Below, piece by piece: positions 1-10,628 of a DNA stretch of 63,561 nucleotides. The notes beneath the pieces are model-generated. The model did no database searches. It was not told the DNA's origin and was given only the letters and a program-made list of their open reading frames with translations. The translations under genes and the position numbers were made by a program. The number at the start of each line of letters is the position of its first letter. Position 1 is the stretch's first letter. The stretch is taken from NCBI RefSeq assembly GCF_000003815.2, contig NC_049988.1, forward strand, positions 22,227,308-22,290,868, written 5' to 3'. This DNA is from Branchiostoma floridae (lineage: Eukaryota > Chordata > Leptocardii > Amphioxiformes > Branchiostomatidae).

Positions 1-34
1 ACCTCATTGTTTTCACAATAGACAGACTTTTGCT
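1..34. other. Duplication breakpoint at the left edge
   Basis: These bases match 3913-3946 (downstream flank of gene 1) almost exactly. From about 35 the sequence becomes the reverse complement of gene 5 intron 1 (about 32.4 kb). The switch shows a rearrangement join that separates gene 1 from the place its first exon should occupy. Confidence 0.6.
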
Positions 35-654
35 ATGACAGTTTTTTTAGGGGTCTAACCCCTGAATGGTGTAATGTGGCGTTGCATCCAACATTTCGGA
101 GGGCCAAGTAAACCCCCGTACATGGAATGCGCCAGCGCTAAAATGTCCTCTATTGTTAATTGACAAACCTCTGTAAGTAAAATAGCCCGGCTCACTTATC
201 GAGAAGAGTAGGTGCGTTTGGCTGAAGACAACCAGTTTGGAACCCGGAATCGCTGCTCAAGATGAAACGTACCATTAAAAGCCAGAAAATGTATGCAATA
301 TTATGATATCGCACAATTTAAGGTAACCAAGATGATCAAACAATGTTTTTTCTCTTAAATATAAGATTTCAAACCTCGTCGCTGCGTTTACTGTGATGTC
401 ATCACAAGTCCTATCTAGTCTGCCATGCGACAAAAACAACTTGAGTTTGAAGAATGGCTTTCTGATAGTGTGATAATAACAGGAGAAGGGTGTCAATTTG
501 CCACAGTTGTGTTCTTAATACAATAATACTACTATAGTTGATGGATATATATTTGTTCAAATCATGTGGTATTTTGATGTCAGTAAATCTTGAAGTGACT
601 GTTCTCCTTAATTCATACCGCCGGCGCCATTTTAATTTTGTAATTTTCCCCCAG

Positions 655-3071
655 GCACCACACCCATGCAGCAGACTGATTTTCAGGCACGTGCCGACGC
701 CGCTGCGAGTGTGTCCAACCCTATGTACGTCTCCGGAGCAGGTAAATCGTTTGTCAAGTCCACATACAGTGTTCTGTTCTTGTCTGTTTTTTTAATATTT
801 TTGCCAAACTGAGTGTGTCCTTAATTTTGTAATTTTCCTCCAGGCTCCACAAGTGCTCCCATGCAGCAGCCGCAGACTAATTGGCGGTCCATTGCGGACG
901 CCGCTGCGAGCATACCCAACGCTTTGTACGTCTCAAGAGCAGGTAAAACTTTGTAATCCTGCGGTCCATGTCTTGCTGTGTCTAGTCACATGCATCATAG
1001 GATTGTCGCACGATTGTCGTAGGATTGTCGCACGATTGTCGCACGATTGCATTCCTGAGTAAGTAATGCGGGTGTCCTACAAAATTCAGTTGGCTGTTAC
1101 CATGGTTACAGAAAGAGTTTCTTAGGTCATTGTCGGCGGTTGCTGCTGAGGTAGACTGCTTGAAAATTCTCCGTCATCAAAATCGCACGACAGCCCACTT
1201 CGAATGCGTCTGCGTCGTTACCTGTCGCCACGATACTAACTCGACTGCAATACAGATCTGATTTCAAAAGCAATCCATCAACGCCGTCTTGAATTATAAA
1301 ACATTAACAAACGGGCCGAAAAGTTAAAAGAGCACACCATGTGACTTTTTAATCAAAACTTTCTTTTCTAGCAGATTGCTTCGTTTCAAGAACAACATTT
1401 AGTGCTAAAGTGCCAGATGTGACCGGTAGTAATATTGTCCAGTAGTTTAAAAATTATTGCTCTACTATCAAAAGGATCGGCTAGCTATTTGTAAAATCTT
1501 TCCTGAATGTATCTGTACAGGGTCTACCGTGCTGTTGATCTTTGTCAGAGTTTGTCGTTCCTTAACAAAGACTGGCGTTGGACTGTAACAAATTTGGACA
1601 AATCCGAATTTTCCGAATGTTAAAAAATACAGTTTAGCGTTTTTAAAAGCATACACTTTTTTAAAAGCTATTAATTTGTAACAGACCGCATGTATCAAAG
1701 TGAAGCAAGCGGCCGCGGTGCTCTCTGTAGCTTCATCCGCTCCCACCAAAGCTGCATCGCCGCCGGCATTGCCGTGCTGCTAAGCCTGGTCGCTGTTGGA
1801 CTCGCCCCTCTGATGTTCATCAATAAAGAGGTGAACACCCTTGTTGCTCCTTTAGTGTTTGAATGTTTGCTTTGTTATCTTTTTATTACGTTTGTCATTC
1901 TGAAGTACGTAATGGAATATCCTGTTAAACGTTTGTAGGGGGTATCCGAATTGTTTACCGTCTTGAAACGCGACCAAGACGTCATTCGCCAACTGTCCAC
2001 CACTGTTGACGCCTTAAAGCGCAACCAAGACGACATACGCCAACTGTCCACCGCTGTTGACGCCTTGAAGCGTGACCAAGACGATATGTCCGCCACTGTT
2101 GACACCCTGAAGCGTGACCAAGACGACATGCGCCAACTGTCTGCCACTGTTGACGCCTTGAAGCGCAACCAAGACGACATGCGCCAACTGTCCACCACTG
2201 TTGACGCCTTGAAGCGCGACCAAGACCACATATCCACCACTGTTCACGCCTTGAAGCGCGACCTGGACAGCGAGCGCAGCCAAGTTATCGCCTTGGAGCA
2301 GCGTCGTCAAGAAAAACGTAAGACGCCAGTCATTTTCGGTTTTAGTTATTTTGTGTACTATTTGTGATGGTGTACGAAACAACATCATTAGTAAAAACAG
2401 GATTTTTTACAATCATTAGAGTAAAACAGATACTTTTATATGTATGCATACAAATTGTCAATGTTGAGAATAGAGTTTTACGGACTCGTATAACTCGTTT
2501 TTCAGCATCTTGTCCTGAAGGTTACGCAGTGTTCCGTGGAATCTGCTACAAGTTCTTCGACACACGTAAGACCTTCAGTGATGCGGCCGCAGCCTGTGGT
2601 GAAGACGGCGGCACCCTCGCCATGCCCCGAGACGCCGAGATCAACGCCTTCCTGATCTCCTTGTACAAGTCCGTGAGCGACAGGGTGAGCTTCTGGATCG
2701 GCCTGCACGATCAGCGGGAAGAGGGAAGTTTTGAGTGGGTGGATGGTTCTGCACTTGGGACGTACAGCAACTGGGGAGTGGGAGAACCAAACAACCATGG
2801 GGGCAGCGAAAATTGTGTTCATTACCACCCAAACAAATCAGACAAGTGGAACGACGAAGGATGCATTGCATAATTCAAACAAAAATTGCAAACTGTTTAA
2901 TGATAAGTGATGGGAATTGTATAGTTGTGACATGTGTAAGTTAGTTGAAGATAGACATACCGTGCATAACTTCATGGAGGTACTCTAGTTAGTGTTGCTA
3001 TTGTTATTGTCACAGATCACTCCACATCTCACCCTGCTAATGTTGCTTATTTTTTTTCAGGACGTCCGTAG
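655..3071 (+). pseudogene. C-type lectin gene 1, broken at both ends
   Basis: Exons seen: tail cassettes 655-741 (29 residues, ending NPMYVSG) and 844-942 (33 residues, NALYVSR); transmembrane exon 1685-1830; coiled-coil neck 1939-2317 (six repeats of 14 or 17 residues after GVSELFTV); CTLD exon 2506-2873. The CTLD begins normally (CPEGY..GICYK, EPNN, WND) but reads into TAA at 2871 right after the WND segment. The FICQ end with the last conserved Cys and the splice donor are missing. The old last exon is still present after a good acceptor (3061-3071, GACGTCCGTAG). The sequence after the break matches the intron that follows the CTLD exon of gene 4, so a deletion fused exon to intron. The MPGGQQQ-type first exon is not in view: homology to the gene 5 upstream region stops near position 34. 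Probably a pseudogene, though a secreted or misfolded truncated product cannot be excluded. Confidence 0.8.
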
Positions 3072-3306
3072 GCGACAGGCGGAACTCTCGGCACCACTGT
3101 CCAGCGGCTCTCCGACCATCCGCAGTAAAACTGACCAGCAAAACGTGAAACCTGGAATTATAACAACAGAGAAAATCAGCACGTGGTTCTCTGAACCTGT
3201 TTGAAATTCAAGTAGAAAACTAAAAAAAGAAAAGAAATAGTGAATGTGCACCAAAGCAATGAATCGCTTATTGTACAATTGTAGATGGACCTTTAGTTGT
3301 TATATA

Positions 3307-3371
<65 letters not shown>

Positions 3372-5918
3372 AAGTTACATATATGAGTTCTTTCACATAA
3401 AGAACGCTCTAGAAAGGGAAAAGCAAGTGTGTTGCCTGTTTTTTGCGCGTTCCGTACAAAATAAACAGACATGACAAACTAAATGTAAGCACAACTTCAC
3501 TGAGAATGATGATACGTAACCTCACTGATTCACAATAGGCAAACTTACTTTTGTTATAGTAAACGGACGAAAAAAGCAAAATGGCAGAAGTGGGCGTTGG
3601 TATTTATTAATGGAGGTTCCTTTGTAACAAGCCTGAACCAAGTTATAGAGATTTCAGCACGTCGTTTTCTGAATACGTTTAAGAGTTTGTCGAGTCGAAA
3701 ACTAACAGAAGAAATATATAGTGAATGGGCACCAAAGCAATGGATCATGTACAGTGCTAGACACACTATAGTTTTCATACAGAAAAAAATATACTTTTTG
3801 CAAGATTTGCACATAACCATTTTTAAACATACTCCTAGTTTGGAGAGAATACACAGACAGGACAAACAAAATGTAAGCACAGCTTCACTATGTCTAATAG
3901 TAATAATAAGTAACCTCATTGTTTTCACAATAGACAGACTTTTGCTGTTGTAAAAGGACGAAAAAAGCACAATGCCAGATTGCTGGTATTTATTGAGGGA
4001 ATTTCCTTTGTAACCAGCCTGAACAAGGTCATAGAGACTTCTTTCTGTTCTCCAATGTTAGTAGACTGTGCTCATTTGAGCCTGGACCACTGAAGATGCC
4101 AGAGTGGTAAAACCTGTCTGTGTGACAGACTGAATAAAAGTTATAAACGGGAACTCTATGGCTCCGACTGTCTTATTGAGGGGTGACTTTGGTGAGAAAG
4201 ATGTCGGTTAGCGTGAGGATCAGTCCACTCCATACATACTATAACTAGTTATCCAGCTTTTGGACACTCACTATCAAAACATTCTGAGGCCTGTGTTCCA
4301 TTTTTGGCGACCTTTTCTTGACCAAAGGGCAAAGCTTAGTTTTAGCTTTACAAGACGAAATCCTTCATTCTAGATCTTCCATTGGGATTTTTTTCTTTTG
4401 AAAGATGTTGTAACAAAAACCATCAAAAGCCCATCAAATTCAAACAAACTTACCCCCGCCCAAAATTAGATTACGCAGTCCAGTAATCCGCACCCCTCAC
4501 AGCGTTTTGAACGGAAAGTTGCATAGACAGACACCAACAGCAATGCCTTCAATTCTCATGGACGTAAATACAACACTGAAGGCAGAAACTCCCTGACAAA
4601 CACAAATATAGGAACTATTTAAAACACAACTATCTCATTTCTGAACTATCATACAGTCTCAGTCTCATACAGATACTGGTGCATAAAGGAAGGATCTGCA
4701 ATGTTTCCAGAAAAAACATGGAGATTCAATGACTACATTATGAGTTCTCCCGTACAAACTTTTGATGTTTCTCCCTCCCAGCCCAGATTAACTCCTTTTC
4801 CCAGAAAATTAGTCTGCCACTTGCAGAAAAACAAAATGCCATTCTTACCTCGTGGTGCCACATCATCCCTTTAGATGAATGTAAATATGACCTGTTGTTG
4901 TTGTTTGTGTTAAATCGGTATGTTTTGTATTATCATTGTGGAGCTCTGGTATCTTAAGGCCTCATCAATTCAATTTCGTGGTTCTTGGACAAAAAAAGAT
5001 ATTCTGGTTATGGTGAACTGAAAGAAAAACATATATCGTACAGACATATGTGTGTGTTAATGTGTATGTGTGAATATACACTGTGCGGCATATGTGTGTG
5101 CGCACATGATTGTGTGTATTAATTTCATGTGTATGTATACGTGTGCATATACACTGCATGCATGTGTGTGAACTATGTGGCACTGTGCATATATGCATGT
5201 ATATGTGTGTCTAAGCATCTGTGTATAAGCACATTGTGTGTGTGTATGTGGATATAGGCATGTGTGTGCAGATGTGTATAGGCTTGAAACGTAGTACGAG
5301 AGGAACACAAATAAATATCAATTATGCAAATCATGACCAAATTTGCATAATTGATTAGAAAACACATATTTGAATCTTTCTAGAATAATTTACAAATTTG
5401 AGATATCGTTCTCAATCCATGTTTGCTTGAGCTCCTTATTCATCTTCAAATGAAAAGCCAAGAAGGACCAAAAGGGATCCCGTGGACATTGCACTTCTCG
5501 CTTTTCCTTTTGTAACAACAGAAATAAGTCACTTAGTTGGTGTTATCAATAAATTGACAATTTGATAATTTTGTTAAACGTTGAACCTCCTGACATCGAC
5601 ATGTTTAACTAGTGGTACATATATACATTTTTTAATTTTGGCCTGTCTACCACTGCATCATTGCTTTGGTGCTTATTCGCTATTCTCATATGTTATTTTA
5701 CTACTCGACAAACTGTTAAGAATATTCGGAAAACATCCTGCTGGTTGGACCCATTGCTACAACTCCAAACTTAACGTATTGCAATATAGTTCATCTGTGT
5801 TGGTAGAATACATTATATGTAGAGAATTGCTAAACTTTCTTTCCGACACTAAGATAACGTAGGGGCTTACCCCTGCATTTTCGGGCGATCCCCATAGACC
5901 TTGTTCACAGAATGACCC
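3072..5918. other. Downstream flank of gene 1, no gene seen
   Basis: No convincing coding exon. Contains the remnant 3' UTR, a TA microsatellite (3301-3367), the conserved AATAAA-bearing block (about 4100-4240, AATAAA at 4133), TG-rich tracts (5045-5265) and the octamer inverted repeat. Short open frames here have no family features. Confidence 0.6.
3301..3367. repeat. TA microsatellite
   Basis: About 33 TA units with one interruption (TATACATATA) in the downstream flank of gene 1. Confidence 0.95.
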
Positions 5919-6018
5919 NNNNNNNNNNNNNNNNNNNNNNNNNNNNNNNNNNNNNNNNNNNNNNNNNNNNNNNNNNNNNNNNNNNNNNNNNNNNNNNNNN
6001 NNNNNNNNNNNNNNNNNN
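5919..6018. other. Assembly gap (100 N)
   Basis: Exactly 100 unknown bases, a conventional placeholder for a gap of unknown size. It falls near the edge between the inverted block on the left and the gene 2 block on the right, so their relative order and orientation rest on scaffolding. Confidence 0.98.
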
Positions 6019-7449
6019 GAGATGTGGGATGATATGTTTTGACATGGTTTATGACTAGGGAAATGATGATCTACCGTTCTTAATGTATTGTTTTTAGTCA
6101 GGTTTTGATTAGTCTGACGAAATAAGGCCACATCTGCCCTTTCTAGAGGTATGACGTGGTATCAGGTGATACAAATGGCATTTTGTTTTTCTGCAAATGA
6201 CAGACTAATTTTTTGTGAAAAGGAGTTAATCCCGGCTGGGAGGGGAAACATCAAAAGGTTTGTGCGTCAGAACTCAGTGTAGTCATTAAATCCCCATGTT
6301 TACGTCGCAGAACCTTACTGCCATTTTGGGTAAAATATATAAAGTGTATGTATATAATACAACTTTCTCACCACAGTCACCCCCCAGTAAGACAGCCGGA
6401 GCCGCAGAGTTCCCATTTACAACTTTTATTTAGTCTGTCACACAGACTGTTTTCACCTATGTGGCTTCTTCAGTGGTCCAGGCTCAAATGACAGTCTACA
6501 AAATTTGGATTACAACAAGAAAATATTTGTAACTTGGTTAAAGGCTCCTTATAAAGGAAAGTCCATCAATAAATACATGCAAGTTCTGCCACTTTGCGTT
6601 TTTCGTCCATTCACTTCACTTCATTTCATTTCACTTCATTTCATTTCACGTCACTTTATTTCTTTTGCTAGGAGCGTCCATTTACTACAACAAAAGGAAT
6701 TCATCCTACTATAAAAAGTGAAGTAACGTGTTGTCATAAGTAACGTTTATAAGCGCTTACACTTTGTCTATCCTGACTGTTCAGCATTTTGAAGGAAAAG
6801 CTATCACACAGGAAATGAGTCAGAGGCTTTACCTTTCCTGAAATGGTCTTCAAGAAAAAGAAAATCTCCTGCCCAATGCAAAAAGATCTGTAAATCCTCT
6901 CTCTATGAAAATTATGGCGTGACAACTAAGGTGCTGTAAGTGCTTCATTCCTTTGGTACCCGTTCCTTACTGCTTCATCACATTCTGTCCATTACTTTCT
7001 TTGCCTTAGTTTTCTACTCAACAAGGCCGAAAGAGTGTTGAGAAGTCAAAATTATGCTAAACATGTGCTATTTGGGGCACATTTACATTGTTATAATACC
7101 AGGGTTAAACTGAACAATAGTGGGACTTACCAATAGCGGTAAATACCGGTAAGTATGGCATTTATATAGCGTGATACTTACGCCTGGCATTTGCCGCTAG
7201 TGGTAAAAATCCACTTTTCGTGCAGTGTTTACATTTAACAGGTTAGTTTTACAGCGGGGTGCCGTCGTATAAATACCGGCAGATACAGATGAAGGTGATA
7301 TTGGAAAGTACTGCAGCTATAATTCCAGGCTGTAAGATTTTCTGGTTAGATTCATTGGTATAAGTCCTTACTTAACATATTACAGGTCATTTTTACTGCG
7401 GATGGCTGGAGAGCCGCTGTACAGTGGTGGTGAGAGTTCCGCCTGTCAC
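6019..7449. other. Downstream flank of gene 2, no gene seen
   Basis: Holds the start of the TGACGTGG block (6150-6300), the AATAAA block (AATAAA on -, 6425-6430), a TTTCA-rich simple repeat (6605-6655) and unannotated unique sequence. No exon with family motifs was found. Confidence 0.55.
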
Positions 7450-10086
7450 CTACGGACGTCCTGAAAAAAAAGAGCAGCATTAGCAGATTTAGCAGGCATG
7501 CCTGCGAAGCTGGTGTGTTACTCCGAAGGGCGGTTATACAGGCTATATATAGATACAGATACAGAAGCTGGTGTGTTACGCCGAAGGGCGGCTATACCAG
7601 CTATTTAGATACAGATACAGAAGCTGGTGTGTTACGCCGAAGGGCGGTTATACCGGCTATATAGATACAGATACAGAAGCTGGTGTGCTACGCCGAAGGG
7701 CGGTTATACCGGCTATATATAGACAGATACAGAGATGTGTTTGACATGGTTTATAACGCGAGTAATGTATGTCTTGTGTGCTGAAGGATAGTTGGACTGG
7801 TATAAAAAGTACCTGGGAAAGCCTGGCATATGAAGCCAGCCTTCCAATCGCATCTGCTGTCGTTCCACTTGTCTTCAGAGGATTCTAGGTAACGAACGCA
7901 GTCTTCGAGGCCCCGGGCGTTGTTTGGTTCTCCCGGATGCCAGTTGTTGTACGTCCCAAGTGCAGAACCATCCACCCACTCAAAGCTTCCCTCTTCGCGC
8001 CGATCGTGCAGGCCGAACCAGAAGGGATCATCGTAGCTCACGGCATTGTGCAGGGAGATCAGGAAGGCGTTGGTCCCAGCGTCTCGGGGCATGGCGAGGG
8101 TGCCGCCGTCTTCACCACAGGCCGCGGCCGCTCCGCTGAAGGTCTTCCATGTGCTGAAGGCCTTGTAGCAGATTCCAAGGAACTCTGCGTAACCTTTAGG
8201 ACAAGATACTGGAAAAAATTGAGTCAACAACAGACGTAGGAAATTCAATGGATATCGGTGGTATTGAAAATGTTCATTGCATTTATTTAATCGGAAGAAC
8301 ATATCTCTCTCTAATATCAATTAGTCAAATATTATCATGCATAAAGTATGCTTGCGTTGGAATAATGATAGTGCTCTAAAGTAGGCTTGTTTGATTTCTG
8401 TGATGTTGACAAATAGAACATCAAAAATAGTACAGACCTAAAAACTCAGACCTTACTTACGCAGCATCTTACTCATCTCTTGAAGACGCTGCTCTAGGGC
8501 AGCGGTTTGGCTGTCCAGGTCACGCTTCAAGGCGTCAAGAGTGGTGGACAGTTGGCGCATATCATCTTGGTCGCGCTTCAAGGCGTCAACAGTGGCGGAC
8601 AGTTGGCGCATGTCGTCTTGGTCACGCTTCAAGGCGTCAACAGTGGTGGACAGTTGGCGCATATCATCTTGGTCGCGCTTCAAGGCATCAACAGTGTTGG
8701 ACATGTCGTCTTGATCGCGCTTCAAGGCGTCAACAGTGGCGGACAGTTGGCGCATGTCGTCTTGGTCACGCTTCAAGGCGTCAACAGTAGCGGACATGTC
8801 GTCTTGGCCAAGCTTCAAGGCGTCAACAGTGGTGGACATGTCGTCTTGGCCGAGCTTTAAGGCGTCAACAGTGGTGGACAGTTGAGTTATTTCCTACAGA
8901 TGAAAGAGTACCAAAAAAGAAAATTAAGGGAAAACAGCAGTATGTTCTGTCTTGGTAGCCACTCAAAAATAAGAACAGAAAGAGCAGAAAGGTGTTTAAA
9001 GATAGCTTTGCGGTACAAGAGTGTTTACCTCCTTATTCATGACGGTCAGAGTGGCGAATCCCACAGCAACTAGACCTAGCAGTACGGCAATGCCAGCGGC
9101 CATGTAGCTGAGGTGGGAGCGGATGAAGCTACAGCGAGCACGGCGGCCGCTTGCTCCACCCTGATATGTGCGATCTGTAGAGATTATAACTTTACGTGAA
9201 TGAATAAAGATATATTTGATCGTGGACGGTCGAAGAAAAGACAATTTCGATTGGTGAAGATTCTCTCTTTTTATCTAGACCGCAGTTGATGTGATACAAC
9301 GAATAACAATGTAAAATTGAAATTCATTTCTTTAATTTCCGTTTTTGAGGCTACCAATTTCAATTTGCTGAAGACCTTTGTAGCCTATATAGGAAAGTCG
9401 TGTAAAGTGCCTTTCCCAAGGGCACAAGACCGATGACACGTCGGGGTTTGAACCCAGGACCTTCTGGACCTTTCAACAGCATGTTGTTATTCTACAGAAT
9501 CTGATATATACATGTATTGTACAAGCTCAAGTATAGCCATGTACACCGGACCACGATATGCAAAATTAACTAACGAAAGAGGTGTTATATTTCAAATTCC
9601 TGTGAATCTAACAAAAATCTGTTTGACTTTCATCGCTAAGATTTTAGATAATGACTTTATACATAAGGTGTCAGAAGTAACAGAAGTAAAATGTCTTTTC
9701 TCTGGGAACATGACCAGCGGTATTAAAAACCATGAAAATTGTCTAATATTACAATCATTAGATTATCACACTCCATTTCTGCTTGAAAACATGCTGAAAT
9801 AGTGTGCAAATAAATGCCTATTTTGTACGAAAAAGGGCAAGTAACAAAAACGTCGGCTACCTGCAGACGTGTACGTTGCGTGACGCTTCACCGCCTCGGC
9901 TTCTTCGTACGTGTGTGAAGACGCTTCTTGCTCGTCTTGTGACTTGTCAGGAGCGCCGTTGCCATGGCGGACACGCCCGCGGGAACCACCCTGATGGACA
10001 AGATGGGGTTTGGGCGGCGGCCCGCTGGTTTGGCCGCTGTCAGGGCGCGGGAAAGGGGACCGGACCGGCTCTGCTTGCTCGTACAT
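7450..10086 (-). CDS. C-type lectin gene 2: type II receptor, proline-rich tail
   Basis: Exons in transcript order: 10086-9861 (tail), 9174-9029 (membrane), 8893-8461 (neck), 8208-7813 (CTLD), 7460-7450 (last three residues and stop). They join in phase to 403 residues. Residues 1-75 are cytoplasmic with YEQAEPV at 2-8, proline-rich GPPPKP near 22-27 and YEEAEAV at 60-66. The membrane span is about 99-121, preceded by a Cys (C90) in CSFIRS. The neck (125-268) has seven heptad-type repeats. The CTLD (269-400) has six conserved cysteines, EPN and WND, i.e. a complete calcium/mannose-type site by family rule. I chose ATG 10086 (A at -3); an in-frame ATG at 10140 would add 18 residues. Expected at the cell surface as a trimeric lectin. 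The ligand is unknown; mannose-type binding is inferred from EPN. Gene 8 is its duplicate. Confidence 0.85.
7506..7735. repeat. 56-58 bp minisatellite, four copies
   Basis: Units start at 7506, 7564, 7620 and 7676 with GAAGCTGGTGTG and contain CCGAAGGGCGG. They lie in the intron just before the last exon of gene 2. The gene 8 copy (52257-52430) has three units. Confidence 0.85.
9391..9472 (-). repeat. tRNA-derived SINE fragment
   Basis: Shares GAAAGTCGTGTAAAGTGC, the CCCAAGGGCACAAGA segment and a B-box-like GGGTTTGAACCC stretch with the full SINE at 55.0 kb. It is absent from the equivalent intron of gene 8 (about 54.03 kb). Confidence 0.6.
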
Positions 10087-10139
10087 TTCGGCAGTACTGT
10101 ACAGACAGCCGTCGTGTAGTGTATAACTGTGAAAAATCA

Positions 10140-10597
10140 TGAATATAGCAAATAATACCTGAATTAGTCTGACGACGTAAGACCACATTTGCCTTTATTT
10201 GGACGGATGACGTGGCATCAGGTGGTGCGAATGGCATTTTGTTTTTCTGCAAGTGGCAGACTAATTTTCTGGGAAAAGAAGTTAATCTGCGCTGGGAGTG
10301 AGAAACATCAAACAAGTTTGTGCGTCAGAACTCAGTGTAGTCATTAAATCAACATGTTTTTCTGGAGACGTCGCAAACTGTTCCTGCCATTTTGTGTAAA
10401 ATATATAAAGTATAACTGTTGTAACTTACACTCAGTACAACATTTCAAACAGAGATAGTTTTATTTAACTTTTTATTTCAGTCATGTGGTCATGCTTTTT
10501 CTCAATAACAGTGATTGACAGGTGTCAGGAACGTCAAAACACAGCACAGCAATACTCGTATACTTTCTGTCTTTCGAATATTAGAATGTCTATAGCT

Positions 10598-10628
<31 letters not shown>

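Larger units (their letters stand above)
35..5400. repeat. Inverted segmental copy of the gene 5 block
   Basis: Reads as the reverse complement of about 25.3-32.4 kb: gene 1 mirrors gene 5, then its downstream flank (4100-4240), then the TG-rich tract and the octamer inverted repeat (5317-5355 mirrors 25326-25364). It is shorter because it lacks the 967-bp element at 26071 and the Penelope fragment at 29.6 kb. The CTLD part resembles gene 4 more than gene 5, so the copy is mosaic. Confidence 0.7.
6380..10450. repeat. Direct duplicate block (gene 2 copy)
   Basis: Collinear with about 51.13-55.75 kb (gene 8), offset about 44.7 kb. Differences seen: four against three copies of the 56-58 bp minisatellite, a SINE fragment at 9391-9472 only here, and neck repeat changes. 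The equivalent of the 520-bp SINE at 55.0 kb is absent here. Confidence 0.75.

Noticed and set aside
538-630. ATG with a possible donor upstream of the first gene 1 cassette (ATGTCAGTAAAT), considered as its first exon
   Set aside because: The join would be phase 0 while the cassette needs phase 1, and the gene 5 copy reads ATGTCATTAAAT with no donor.
2992-3204. Frame DVRRRQAELSAPLSSGS after the last acceptor, seen as a possible lectin C-terminus
   Set aside because: The CTLD exons end in phase 1, and in that phase the last exon stops after G-R-P. The longer frame is 3' UTR.
5581-5862. Possible small gene near the assembly gap
   Set aside because: The sequence is related to lectin downstream flanks elsewhere in the array; no domain or splice support.
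7506-7735. Regular repeats considered as a CRISPR array
   Set aside because: Units are directly tandem with no unique spacers, in an intron of a eukaryotic gene; it is a minisatellite.
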